A DNA stretch of 36,230 nucleotides from Candidatus Hydrogenedentota bacterium (GTDB lineage Bacteria; Hydrogenedentota; Hydrogenedentia; Hydrogenedentales; CAITNO01), in NCBI GenBank assembly GCA_012730105.1, contig JAAYBJ010000291.1, positions 1 through 36,230 on the forward strand, read 5' to 3'. The position numbers and the translations under genes are program-made. Each line of letters opens with the position of its first letter. Position 1 is the stretch's first letter. Below, in pieces: positions 1-7,955 of the stretch. Below the pieces are notes generated by a model, which worked only from the letters and a program-made list of their open reading frames with translations, did no database searches and had not been told where the DNA came from.

Positions 1-154
1 ACGCGGCGATAGAGGGTAGTTGGGAATCACCTAATGGGTGAGACGCGGGAACAAGCGTTGTAGTATCCATGACCCTTATTTTGTTACATTTAAACGCAGC
101 GCAACAAATTTAACTGCCGTTTTTAGGTTGATGCCTTGTTTTACCGACTACCAT
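1..154 (-). other. Possible 5' part of a gene running off the window edge, preceded in frame by a short ORF
   Basis: On the minus strand an ATG at 70..68 opens a frame (MDTTTLVPASHPLGDSQ...) that stays open to the edge of the window. In the same frame, further upstream, a 14-codon ORF runs from an ATG at 154..152 to a TAA at 112..110. It has a good GGAGG eight bases before its ATG, whereas the downstream ATG has only a weak AAGGG. This could be a leader peptide before a gene, or a gene whose 5' end carries a stop. The visible piece is too short to recognise. A small GC palindrome (CGGGCCT-G-AGGCCCG, 173-187) lies just upstream. No other feature is seen in 1-235. Confidence 0.2.
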
Positions 155-235
155 GATACGGCCTCCTGTCTTCGGGCCTGAGGCCCGTATGGAATCAAAG
201 TCATCTATATAACGCCGGGGGCGCGTATTTTATTC

Positions 236-270
236 AAAAAAAAGCCGCACCGCGGCGTGCGCGGTGCGGC
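236..270 (-). terminator. Rho-independent terminator of the acpP-fabF-rnc-hppA unit
   Basis: A perfect 10-bp stem (GCCGCACCGC at 244-253 with GCGGTGCGGC at 261-270) has a 7-base loop. Read on the minus strand it is followed by eight T residues (236-243). It starts about 20 bases after the hppA stop codon, the expected place for an intrinsic terminator. Confidence 0.92.
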
Positions 271-291
271 AAATAAACAATGGAGCTAAGA

Positions 292-2346
292 TCACCCGGC
301 GAAAAGCGGGGCCAGCACGAGGGAAATAACGCACATCAACTTGATCAGAATGTTGATGGACGGTCCGACGGTGTCCTTCAGCGGGTCGCCGACGGTGTCG
401 CCGACCACGGCCGCTTTGTGCGCCTCGGAGCCCTTGCCGCCGAAATGGCCTTCCTCAATGTATTTCTTGGCATTGTCCATGGCGCCGCCGGAGTTGGCGG
501 TCTGGATGCCCAGCATGACGCCCGTGGCGATGGCGCCGACGAGCATGCCGGCCAGTCCGGCAGTGCCGAGCGGCGAGAAGCCGATGATGACCGGGAACAG
601 GATGGCGAGGCCGCCGGGCAGCAGCATGCCCTTGATGGCGCCCTGCGTGGCGATGCTGACGCATTTGGTGCTATCCGGAACAACGCCCTCTTTGCCTTCC
701 TTCAGCCCGGGGATTTCACGGAACTGGCGGCGCACTTCCTGGATCATGGTGTCCGCGCATTTGCCCACCGCGCCGAAAAGCATGGAGGAGAAAAAGAAGG
801 GCATCATGGCGCCGATCAGCAAGCCGGCCAGGATCATGGGATTGCTGATGCTGACTTCTGTGACGTTGGCCGCCAGCATAAAGGCGCTGAGCAAGCCGAT
901 GGCCGCGAAGGCCGCGGAACCGATGGCGAAACCTTTGCCGATGGCGGCGGTGGTGTTGCCCACGGCGTCCAAGTTGTCCGTGATCTTGCGGACGCTGGGA
1001 TCCATGTGCGCCATTTCAGCAATGCCGCCAGCGTTGTCGGCGATGGGACCATAGGCGTCCACCGCCACAACCATACCGGTGGTGGCCAGCATGCCGAGGG
1101 CCGCGATGGCCACGCCGTACACGCCGGCAAAATGGGCCGCTAAAACCACGGCAATGGCAAGAACGATTACCGGGCCCAGGGTGCTCTGCATCCCGACGGC
1201 GGTGCCACCGGTCACTGCGATTGCGGGGCCGGTCTGGCATCCTTCCGCCAGTTTCTTGACGGGTTTATACTTGCCGGAGGTGAAATATTCGCTGGCGAAA
1301 CCGACGGCCATACCGGCGATAATACCCACAACACAAGCAATGGCGGGACCGAATTTCCCATATTCCACGCCGTCAAGGGTGAAGCCTTCCCCCCTGAGCG
1401 CGGTATAAGCGAATACGCCGACGATGGCAAGAATCGCGCTGATATAGGTGCCGTTCATCAGGGCGCTCTGCGGGTTGCTTTGCGCGAATTTCTTTACATA
1501 CATGACGCCGATGATGGAGGCGATGATGCCGATGGCGGCCACGTAAAAGGGGAACGACTTCACGAACACGGTGGTACCCGGATTGGCGGTGAACATGATG
1601 GCCGCCACAGCCAGCGCGGCGATGATGGCCTCTACATAAGACTCCAGCAGGTCGGCGCCCAGACCGGCCACGTCGCCCACGTTGTCGCCCACATTGTCCG
1701 CGATGACGGCGGGATTACGAGGATCGTCTTCCGGGATGCCCGCTTCCACCTTGCCCACCAGGTCGGCGCCCATGTCGGCGCCTTTGGTGAAGATGCCGCC
1801 GCCGGAACGGCCGAAGAGGGCCAGCAGCGACGCGCCCATGGCGTAACCATTTACAATGACCGGATCGCCGTTGAAGATCTTGTACACAATGACCAGGCCG
1901 AGCAGGGCCACGCCGACCACGGTAAGGCCCATGACGGCCCCGCCGCTGATGGCCACGTCCAGGGCGGCTTTCACGCCGCCGCTTTCGGCCGCCGCCGCGG
2001 TGCGCGCGTTGGAACGGGTGGCGATCCACATGCCGATGACACCCGCGAGAGCGCTGGCAATAGCACCGGCAATGAAGGACACCGAAGTCATCCAATTCAA
2101 GCCAAGATCAGGCTTGACCAGGCCGACCAACGCGAGAAACACGGCAATGACAATCACAAAGCCGCTTACCCACGTGTATTCTTGTTTAAGAAATGCGGCT
2201 GCGCCCTGTTGCACCGATTTGGACAGGAACGCCATTTTTTCCGTTCCCTGCGGTTTGGACAGGACATACCGTATCAGGTAGACCACGAAAAGCAGGGCCG
2301 CGATGGCGGAAACGCCCGCCACGACCAGGAATCTATCCAGTACCAT
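292..2346 (-). CDS. hppA: Membrane-bound, ion-translocating pyrophosphatase (potassium-dependent type)
   Basis: This 684-residue integral membrane protein hydrolyses pyrophosphate and uses the energy to pump H+ or Na+ across the cytoplasmic membrane. The family signature DMGADLVGKVE lies at residues 191-201, followed by the acidic pyrophosphate/Mg-binding stretch (EDDPRNP, DNVGDNVGD, 206-225). At 463-472 the sequence reads GNTTAAIGKG. Alanine at the first diagnostic position (467) and glycine three residues later (470) mark the K+-dependent subfamily, because K+-independent enzymes have Lys there. K+-dependent members include Na+ pumps, so the transported ion cannot be settled here. The frame opens upstream at 2454, but the ATG at 2346 is chosen because AAGGAGAG sits just before it and the protein then starts at the usual first membrane helix. 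It follows rnc by 85 bases and is closed by a terminator. Confidence 0.96.
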   Translation of the reverse strand: MVLDRFLVVAGVSAIAALLFVVYLIRYVLSKPQGTEKMAFLSKSVQQGAAAFLKQEYTWVSGFVIVIAVFLALVGLVKPDLGLNWMTSVSFIAGAIASALAGVIGMWIATRSNARTAAAAESGGVKAALDVAISGGAVMGLTVVGVALLGLVIVYKIFNGDPVIVNGYAMGASLLALFGRSGGGIFTKGADMGADLVGKVEAGIPEDDPRNPAVIADNVGDNVGDVAGLGADLLESYVEAIIAALAVAAIMFTANPGTTVFVKSFPFYVAAIGIIASIIGVMYVKKFAQSNPQSALMNGTYISAILAIVGVFAYTALRGEGFTLDGVEYGKFGPAIACVVGIIAGMAVGFASEYFTSGKYKPVKKLAEGCQTGPAIAVTGGTAVGMQSTLGPVIVLAIAVVLAAHFAGVYGVAIAALGMLATTGMVVAVDAYGPIADNAGGIAEMAHMDPSVRKITDNLDAVGNTTAAIGKGFAIGSAAFAAIGLLSAFMLAANVTEVSISNPMILAGLLIGAMMPFFFSSMLFGAVGKCADTMIQEVRRQFREIPGLKEGKEGVVPDSTKCVSIATQGAIKGMLLPGGLAILFPVIIGFSPLGTAGLAGMLVGAIATGVMLGIQTANSGGAMDNAKKYIEEGHFGGKGSEAHKAAVVGDTVGDPLKDTVGPSINILIKLMCVISLVLAPLFAG

Positions 2347-2431
2347 AAAACTCTCCTTCCTGTTTGTCTGGTTGTACACCATGAATGTGCGCCGACAGGA
2401 GGCGGATATCGCCCTTGTCTGCGCGCATTCC

Positions 2432-3157
2432 TTACGCTTGTTGCTGTATGGCAAACAGCGCCTGTTGCGCTGCCTGTTGCTCGGCTTCTTTCTTGCTCAG
2501 TCCTGTGCCGCGCCCGAAGCTTTGTTCGCGTACATAGACTTCAACTTCAAATTTCTTGCGGTGGTCCGGTCCTTCGCTGCTGATTAACTCAAAACGGGGC
2601 AACGCAATGTGCGCGGCCTGACAATAATTCTGCAAGAGCGATTTGTAATCCCACACCGGCGGCCTGTCGCGCAGTTCTTCGAGTTCCGGGGCGAAGATGC
2701 GCAACACAAAGTCACGCGCCGAAGGCCATCCGGCTTCCCGGTAGACCGCCCCGATCATCGCTTCCAGGCAGTCAGCCAGCAGGGCAACGCGTTTTCGCCC
2801 GCCGCCGGCCTCCTCGCCCTTGCCTAAACGCACCAAAGGCCCGATTTCCACACGCCGCGCCACGCGTGCGACACCGTTCCGGTTCACAATTGTGGCGCGC
2901 AGTCTCGTATAATCGCCCGGACTACGCCCGGGAAACATCTCAAACAGGTAATGGGATATGGCCAGCTCCAGCACGGCGTCTCCCAGAAACTCAAGCGCTT
3001 CATAATCCCGTCCTGCATTTTCGGGGGATTCCGTCAGGCTGGAGGCATGGGTCAACGCTTCATCCAGTAGCGCGTAGGACGAGAGCTCAAGGCCCAAGCG
3101 TTTTGCCAGCCCGCAAAGCGCGTCATAACGTTCCGCATCAATCTCCGGATTATTCAT
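2432..3157 (-). CDS. rnc: Ribonuclease III
   Basis: This 241-residue double-stranded-RNA endonuclease acts in rRNA and mRNA processing. The catalytic domain has the signature LEFLGDAVLE at residues 55-64 (Glu56, Asp60) and the second metal-binding stretch LADCLEAMIGAVY. The C-terminal double-stranded-RNA-binding domain begins near DYKSLLQNY and ends with the KKEAEQQAAQQAL helix. The frame opens at 3193, but the ATG at 3157 gives a normal N-terminus. That ATG overlaps the fabF stop by eight bases and has no clear Shine-Dalgarno, which suggests translational coupling. The acpP-fabF-rnc order is a widely conserved bacterial arrangement. Confidence 0.96.
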   Translation of the reverse strand: MNNPEIDAERYDALCGLAKRLGLELSSYALLDEALTHASSLTESPENAGRDYEALEFLGDAVLELAISHYLFEMFPGRSPGDYTRLRATIVNRNGVARVARRVEIGPLVRLGKGEEAGGGRKRVALLADCLEAMIGAVYREAGWPSARDFVLRIFAPELEELRDRPPVWDYKSLLQNYCQAAHIALPRFELISSEGPDHRKKFEVEVYVREQSFGRGTGLSKKEAEQQAAQQALFAIQQQA

Positions 3158-4373
3158 AGCGCTTGAAGACCAGCGTTGCGTTGTGCCCGCCAAATCCTAA
3201 CGAGTTTGACACGGCGATGTCAACTTTGGCTTCCCGCGCCGTATTGGCCACCACGTTCACCGGGCATTCCGGATCGGGTGTATCGTAGTTGATATTCGGA
3301 TGGATGGTATTATACCGAATGGTAAGTACACATGCAACCGCCTCCACCGCACCGGCCGCGCCGAGCAGATGGCCAATCATGGATTTCGTGGAACTTACGG
3401 GCGGCGGCGCCGGACCGAACACTTCAAGAAACGCCAGGGATTCGGCGGCGTCATTCAACTTGGTACTGGTGCCGTGGGCGTTACAATAATCCACCTTTTC
3501 CGGTGGGATTCCGGCCTGCCGGAGGGCCAGGCGCATGGCCGCCGCGGCACCGGAACCGTCCGGGCGGGGCGCGACGGGATGATAGGCATCACAGGTTTCG
3601 GCTGATCCGGCGAGTTCCGCCAGGATGACCGCGCCCCGTTGCCGGGCATGCGCCTCTGATTCGAGCACCAGTATTCCCGCCCCTTCCGAGAGGACGAATC
3701 CGTCCCGGTCACGGTCAAAGGGTCGGCTGGCCTTTTCCGGGGTGTCATTGCGGGTGGACAGGGCGCGCATAGCGCTGAATGCGGCCAGTCCATAGGGGAT
3801 GATGGTGGCTTCCGTGCCGCCGGTCAACATTACATCAGCCTGTCCAAGACGGATGGTATTGGCGGCGGCGGCGATGCTCTGCGCGCCGGTGGCGCATGCG
3901 GTGACGATGCAGGCATTGGGTCCCTGGAGTCCGAAATGAATGGCGACGGCGCCTGCGGCCATGTTTGACAGACCTTTGACCATCAGCAGCGGCGAAACGC
4001 GCCGCGGGCCGCCTTCATGGAGTCGCAAGGCGTTTTCCTCGATATCCTGCACCCCGCCGATGCCGGTGCCGACGAGGGCGCCGCAACGGTAGGGATCTTC
4101 GGTGTTGATGTCCAGTCCGGCCTGGTTCCAGGCCTGGTTGGCGGCTTCCAGCGCGAAGAGGATGAACCTGCCCTGACGTTTTACTTCCTTTGACGGCACG
4201 TTGTCGGGGATGACATCTTCCGCGATCCCGGCGATTCTGGAGGCGGTGCGTTCATCGACGAAGTCCACGGCGCGTATGCCTGAACGTCCGGCGACAAGAC
4301 TGTTCCAGAACGCTTCACGGGTATTTCCCACGGGTGAGACAACGCCCATCCCGGTAATCACAACACGATTCAT
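3150..4373 (-). CDS. fabF: Beta-ketoacyl-ACP synthase II
   Basis: This 407-residue enzyme condenses malonyl-ACP with acyl-ACP in the elongation step of type II fatty acid synthesis in the cytoplasm. The catalytic triad is complete: Cys160 in TACATGAQS, His300 in NAHGTSTKLND, and His335 in SMIGHLLGAAGA. Length and start (MNRVVITGMGVVSPVG) match the family. A 250-base spacer with no recognisable feature separates it from acpP upstream. Its last codons overlap the rnc start. KAS I (FabB) is the alternative name, but the neighbourhood and sequence fit FabF better. Confidence 0.97.
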   Translation of the reverse strand: MNRVVITGMGVVSPVGNTREAFWNSLVAGRSGIRAVDFVDERTASRIAGIAEDVIPDNVPSKEVKRQGRFILFALEAANQAWNQAGLDINTEDPYRCGALVGTGIGGVQDIEENALRLHEGGPRRVSPLLMVKGLSNMAAGAVAIHFGLQGPNACIVTACATGAQSIAAAANTIRLGQADVMLTGGTEATIIPYGLAAFSAMRALSTRNDTPEKASRPFDRDRDGFVLSEGAGILVLESEAHARQRGAVILAELAGSAETCDAYHPVAPRPDGSGAAAAMRLALRQAGIPPEKVDYCNAHGTSTKLNDAAESLAFLEVFGPAPPPVSSTKSMIGHLLGAAGAVEAVACVLTIRYNTIHPNINYDTPDPECPVNVVANTAREAKVDIAVSNSLGFGGHNATLVFKRYE

Positions 4374-4623
4374 GGCTGGATCCGTTTCCTGGGAGCCCTG
4401 CGGTTACGCGGGGTCGGCCGTGCCCAAATACAATGCGTCCCTTCCGGCGCTGGAATCAAAATCGCGTTGATGCCGCGACAGCATCGGTCAGAGGAACTAA
4501 CACTACGCTGGATACCTTAAACAAACGAGATCGGAATATCCCGGTCCCATGTGGAAGGGAAGGCCCCATCAAGTCGGGCGTTGCCGGACCCTGCGGTACG
4601 GGCTGCGCTGCGCGAAGCGGAGG

Positions 4624-4863
4624 TTAGTTGGCAGCGCGCTTTTGTATGTAGGCGATCGCTTCGCCTACGGTGGTGATGGAATTGGCCTCATCATCAATTT
4701 CAATGTGAAATTCTTCTTCCAGGGCCATCATCAGCTCGGTGGTATCCAGGGAATCCGCGCCCAAATCTTCGTTGAAGCGGGCGTCATCGGTTATTTCCTC
4801 GATACTGCGCTCAAACCGTTCCGCAATCAATTGCTTAACTTTGCTGGAGATATCTTCGCTCAT
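4624..4863 (-). CDS. acpP: Acyl carrier protein
   Basis: This small acidic carrier of 79 residues holds growing acyl chains on a 4'-phosphopantetheine arm. The attachment serine is Ser38 in [22 protein letters not shown] six bases further upstream (4869) could also start it, but AAGGA lies eight bases before the ATG at 4863 and only two before the GTG, so the ATG is preferred. It is the first gene of the acpP-fabF-rnc-hppA series. The divergent symporter gene starts about 235 bases away. Confidence 0.96.
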   Translation of the reverse strand: MSEDISSKVKQLIAERFERSIEEITDDARFNEDLGADSLDTTELMMALEEEFHIEIDDEANSITTVGEAIAYIQKRAAN

Positions 4864-4941
4864 ATTCACTGTCCTTCTTTAACATAAAGGGTGTTTTCAA
4901 CATGACCGTGCGCTCCGCCGGACCTTGGTCCACCCTGGGCC

Positions 4942-4968
4942 ATTATAGTCCGTGCGGGCGCAATTATA
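4942..4968 (-). promoter_or_regulatory. Candidate promoter region of acpP (two TATAAT boxes)
   Basis: On the minus strand two exact TATAAT hexamers occur at 4968..4963 and 4947..4942, 21 bases apart, about 80-100 bases before the acpP start. Neither has a convincing TTGACA at 16-18 bases, so only the -10 match is seen. Confidence 0.3.
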
Positions 4969-4997
4969 CAACCGCTGTCGCCGCGTGTACGGTAAAG

Positions 4998-5027
4998 TTG
5001 TCTGGAAACGGCAACAATGCGTATTAT
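4998..5027 (+). promoter_or_regulatory. Candidate sigma-70 promoter of the symporter gene
   Basis: TTGTCT (4998-5003) and TATTAT (5022-5027) are separated by 18 bases, about 70 bases before the symporter start. The match is partial (4/6 and 5/6), so this is a weak prediction. Confidence 0.3.
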
Positions 5028-5098
5028 GGCATAATCATACAGGCATTGCCAAATTGTTTGCAGGCTAACAGTTTAACGGAAAAATTAACGTGGGATTC

Positions 5099-6541
5099 AT
5101 GTTGTCCAGTTCTCTTTCCTCCGGGCCTTCCAGGCTCTCCCTGCTCTTGTACGCCGTTGCGGCGGCGCTGCTCGGTGTTGCTTCGGTCTGGATGCCTCTT
5201 ACCGTGGTGGACCTGTTTCGCGGTGCGGTACACGGCGCGGTTCTTTTTGTCACATTGTGGCTTTTTTGCGGCTGGTTGCCGCGCCGCCTGTCGCTGCCGG
5301 GCCAAATCTTGGCGGCCATGCTGCTGGGTGTCCTGGTCGGCCTGCTTTTTCCCGCGCTTGGCGGCGCCGTTTTTGTTCGCGAGTACCTTGGCATTTTTGG
5401 GCGTCTCTTTATTCTCCTGCTTACCTTTGTAATCCTTCCCCTGATATTCGTGTCCGTGCTGACCGGAACGGCCGGCATCGGCGACCCGGCGAAGCTGGGT
5501 TCCGTGGGGGCAAAAAGTCTGATCTACTATTGTTGCACAACGGCTCTGGCGGTCATCGTGGGGCTTTCCCTGGTGAATATTATCCGTCCCGGCGCCGGTC
5601 GTGAAGCGTTGATTCAGAGAAGCGCGCCCGTCGAGAGACGGTTGGCCCCGGGAGAAAATGAAGCGGCGGAGCCTCAAGAGGAACCCCTGTCTATCGGCAT
5701 GCGTCTCCAGGAGAAAATTTTGCCCGCCATTATCCGCAATCCCGTAATGGCGGGAGAAAACCCGCTTGTGGTGATTTTGCTGGCCCTTGTTCTGGGCGCG
5801 GCCCTGGCCACCCTGGGGCCCGCGGGGGAGCCCGCCCTGCGCGTCTTTCAAAGTTTGGACAAGGCTTTTATCACCATTATCCTGTGGGTGATGCGGCTGG
5901 CGCCGATCGGGGTGTTCGCCCTGATGACCTGCGCTGTTTCCGACTTGGGCCTGGTCTACATGGTTACTCTGGCAAAATATTTTTGCACGGTCATGCTGGG
6001 CCTGTCGTTGCATTTCTGCCTGTTGTGCCTGGTGATCTGTCCGCTGCTGGGCGGGGTCTCGCCCCGGCGCTTTCTCCGGCATATGATTCCCGTGTTTCAG
6101 GTGGCTTTCAGTACATCGTCGAGTTCCGCGACCCTGCCTGTTTCCATCGAATGTGTTTCGAAGCGGGTGGGCGCGGACCGCGACATCACCCATTTCATGC
6201 TGCCTGTGGGCGCTACTATCAATATGGACGGCACCGCCCTGTATCTCACTGTCGCGGCGGTTTTTATTTCCCAAGTGTACGGGATGGACCTTGGATTTCA
6301 ACAGCAATTCATGATTTTTCTCACCGCGATTCTGTCATCCGTGGGAACCGCGGGAATACCCGGCGCCAGCATCGGGCTGATGGGAATCGTCCTGGCCTCG
6401 GCGGGCATTCCCGTCGAGGGTATTGCCATCGTCATCGGGGTGGACAGGCTTTTGGACATGAGCCGCACTGTCGTCAACGTTACGGGGGATTGTGTCGGGG
6501 TGCTCGTGGTTTCGCGCAGTGAGGGGAAAATGTCGGCCTGA
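5099..6541 (+). CDS. Dicarboxylate/amino acid:cation symporter (GltP/DctA family)
   Basis: This 480-residue inner-membrane carrier belongs to the DAACS family and takes up glutamate, aspartate or C4-dicarboxylates with Na+ or H+. The transport core is textbook. The first hairpin has SSSSATLP (340-347), helix 7 has NMDGT (375-379), the second hairpin has SSVGTAGIPGA, and helix 8 has D-x-x-x-D-M-x-R-T-x-x-N-x-x-G-D (Asp453, Arg456, Asn460, Asp464). The Arg and second Asp correspond to the acidic-substrate-binding pair, and NMDGT plus Asn/Asp are sodium ligands in studied homologues. About 60 extra residues precede the core and include two more hydrophobic segments. A GTG at 5090 is an alternative start. 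Neither start has a strong ribosome site. Confidence 0.9.
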   Translation: MLSSSLSSGPSRLSLLLYAVAAALLGVASVWMPLTVVDLFRGAVHGAVLFVTLWLFCGWLPRRLSLPGQILAAMLLGVLVGLLFPALGGAVFVREYLGIFGRLFILLLTFVILPLIFVSVLTGTAGIGDPAKLGSVGAKSLIYYCCTTALAVIVGLSLVNIIRPGAGREALIQRSAPVERRLAPGENEAAEPQEEPLSIGMRLQEKILPAIIRNPVMAGENPLVVILLALVLGAALATLGPAGEPALRVFQSLDKAFITIILWVMRLAPIGVFALMTCAVSDLGLVYMVTLAKYFCTVMLGLSLHFCLLCLVICPLLGGVSPRRFLRHMIPVFQVAFSTSSSSATLPVSIECVSKRVGADRDITHFMLPVGATINMDGTALYLTVAAVFISQVYGMDLGFQQQFMIFLTAILSSVGTAGIPGASIGLMGIVLASAGIPVEGIAIVIGVDRLLDMSRTVVNVTGDCVGVLVVSRSEGKMSA

Positions 6542-6591
6542 TATCAACGCGTTAGATTTGAACATTGATGAAGGGGATGAACAGGATAAGG

Positions 6592-7041
6592 CGCTTAGGG
6601 TCATTTCGCTGCCAATTTAATTATGAGCTCTGTTTTAAGTATAGGTAACCAAGAAGAGGATCATATTTTGATTTGTCTCAAAGACCCAAAAACAACGCGT
6701 CACTCCGGTTTTTCGCTGTGGGGAAAAGACATGTATCGAAGCGTGTGCCAAGCCGCGAAAAGACCGGAATCTATCTTTGGAAGCCGCACGTGAGGAACAG
6801 CCCGTATCAGATGTATTTTTTAAGATGGGAAATGGGCATTCATTGCAGCGAGACGAATCTGGATTCCGGTCTTTTTCGCGTTGTACAGTACCGTTCTTCG
6901 CTACAAGTCAGAGATTGCGAAAAAACCGGAATGACAGTGCTTACGGTTGTTTATAATGAAACGAGAAATACGTTGATACGGGCGTGTTTCATGTGTTTCT
7001 TTCTGGCTGAGATACTGCGTTTCGGTTGCGCCGAAGGCGTC
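6592..7041 (+). repeat. Long interspersed repeat, copy 1 (non-coding, nested inverted elements)
   Basis: About 450 bases match 35781-36230 in the same orientation at roughly 91% identity (31 differences in 366 aligned bases counted by hand), with one indel near the left end. Inside lie four related 16-19-base elements: A 6701-6716 and C 6863-6880 in one orientation, B 6754-6770 and D 6917-6935 reversed. A pairs with D and B with C, giving a nested dyad, and A-B or C-D can also pair. A typical element is ATTCCGGTCTTTTTCGCG. The reading frame from 6649 through the repeat is open, but the differences between copies are mostly amino-acid changing, so it is not treated as a gene. Confidence 0.85.
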
Positions 7042-7072
7042 CCTTCTTCCGGGCGAAGTCCCGGACGAAGGG
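7041..7072 (+). terminator. Strong hairpin, possible terminator
   Basis: A 13-base stem with one mismatch (CCCTTCTTCCGGG at 7041-7053, CCCGGACGAAGGG at 7060-7072) closes a 6-base loop. On the plus strand it is followed by TAGCTTCTTTTTG, a delayed T-tract. It could end transcripts from the symporter or the repeat, or be part of the repeat boundary. Confidence 0.45.
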
Positions 7073-7132
7073 TAGCTTCTTTTTGTTTCTTATCTCGCCA
7101 TATCGGCAATAAGGCACAAACACCTGTTCAGG

Positions 7133-7675
7133 CTAAAGCAAAGCGGTAATAGAAGAACGCAGCGTGCTTTCCGGCAAGGAGCCCACGGTTACCTGCGATA
7201 CCTTGCCGTCTCGGCCGATGAAGACCATGGTGGGAATGCTTCTGACGTGATACAGGCCGCCCACGGCATTGCCTTCGTCCAGGGCAACGGGTACCTGCAC
7301 AGACTTGCTTTCCAAAAAGTCGGCAATACTTTCCACGGAATCGCCTTGGTTTACGGTCAGAATTACGACATCTTTCCCTTTGAATTCATTCAAGGCCGAG
7401 GCGACTTTCGGGATGGCCTCGCGGCAGGGCGGGCACCATACGGCCCAGAAATCCAGCACGATGGGGCGTTTGCCCAGATGTTCCTCCAGGTTGAATACGC
7501 CGCCGTCCATCAACTTCAAGGAGAAGGCGGGTGCGGCTTTGCCTTCCAGGGGGCTGGGCATGGCGCTGCACTGCGGGCCGATTATCGCCACAATAGCCGT
7601 AAGTACCAATAAAATCCGGGGTGGTGTATATTTCTTCGACCGTTTTATATGGTTAACGTTTTGTGTAGTATTCAT
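7133..7675 (-). CDS. TlpA/ResA-like membrane-anchored thioredoxin
   Basis: This 180-residue thiol-disulfide oxidoreductase probably acts outside the cytoplasmic membrane. A short basic N-terminus and a hydrophobic segment at about residues 20-34 form a signal or anchor. The thioredoxin fold follows, with active site WCPPC (Cys81, Cys84) and the cis-proline loop RSIPT (Pro148). The opening GKAAPAFSLKLMDGG and the central insert before the cis-Pro are typical of TlpA/ResA proteins, which reduce cysteines of apocytochromes or other exported proteins. AGGG lies nine bases before the ATG. The gene is divergent from the sodium symporter operon. The partner protein cannot be told from context. Confidence 0.9.
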   Translation of the reverse strand: MNTTQNVNHIKRSKKYTPPRILLVLTAIVAIIGPQCSAMPSPLEGKAAPAFSLKLMDGGVFNLEEHLGKRPIVLDFWAVWCPPCREAIPKVASALNEFKGKDVVILTVNQGDSVESIADFLESKSVQVPVALDEGNAVGGLYHVRSIPTMVFIGRDGKVSQVTVGSLPESTLRSSITALL

Positions 7676-7764
7676 TATTATGTTCCCTTTTTTGATTGGT
7701 TAAAAGTAAAAGGTCGACTATATAAACCAGCTTAATGTTGATTTCATTCCCGTTTTTCGAGTTT

Positions 7765-7779
7765 TGGCGGTTCCGTTGC
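7765..7779 (+). promoter_or_regulatory. Predicted sigma-54 (-24/-12) promoter of the symporter operon
   Basis: TGGCGGTTCCGTTGC matches the sigma-54 consensus TGGC-N7-TTGC at every invariant base, with the required ten bases between GG and GC. It lies in the 280-base gap between the divergent thioredoxin gene and the symporter, facing the symporter. Transcription would start near 7791, giving a leader of about 165 bases. An NtrC-type activator is encoded just beyond the operon. No obvious upstream activator palindrome was identified. Confidence 0.65.
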
Positions 7780-7955
7780 CGGGAACTGAAGTTGTCGATC
7801 CCCGGAAAGGATTCCGGCATAAGCACTATCTGGACAAAAACCGGAGAACAACTCTTGGAATATACGACTGGGCTGTGTCATAATAACCCCCCTGTCCGGA
7901 TAATTTCGGGAAGTGCTGTTATCCCCAAGGAACCGTTGTTCATGGAAGGGTGGAT

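Noticed and set aside
5024-6307. A 427-codon minus-strand frame opposite the symporter
   Set aside because: The plus-strand protein has all transporter motifs; the antisense one is a low-complexity Gln/His/Arg-rich string.
6673-7149. 158-codon plus-strand frame in the repeat as a protein gene
   Set aside because: Start is TTG without a ribosome site, and differences between the two repeat copies are almost all amino-acid changing.
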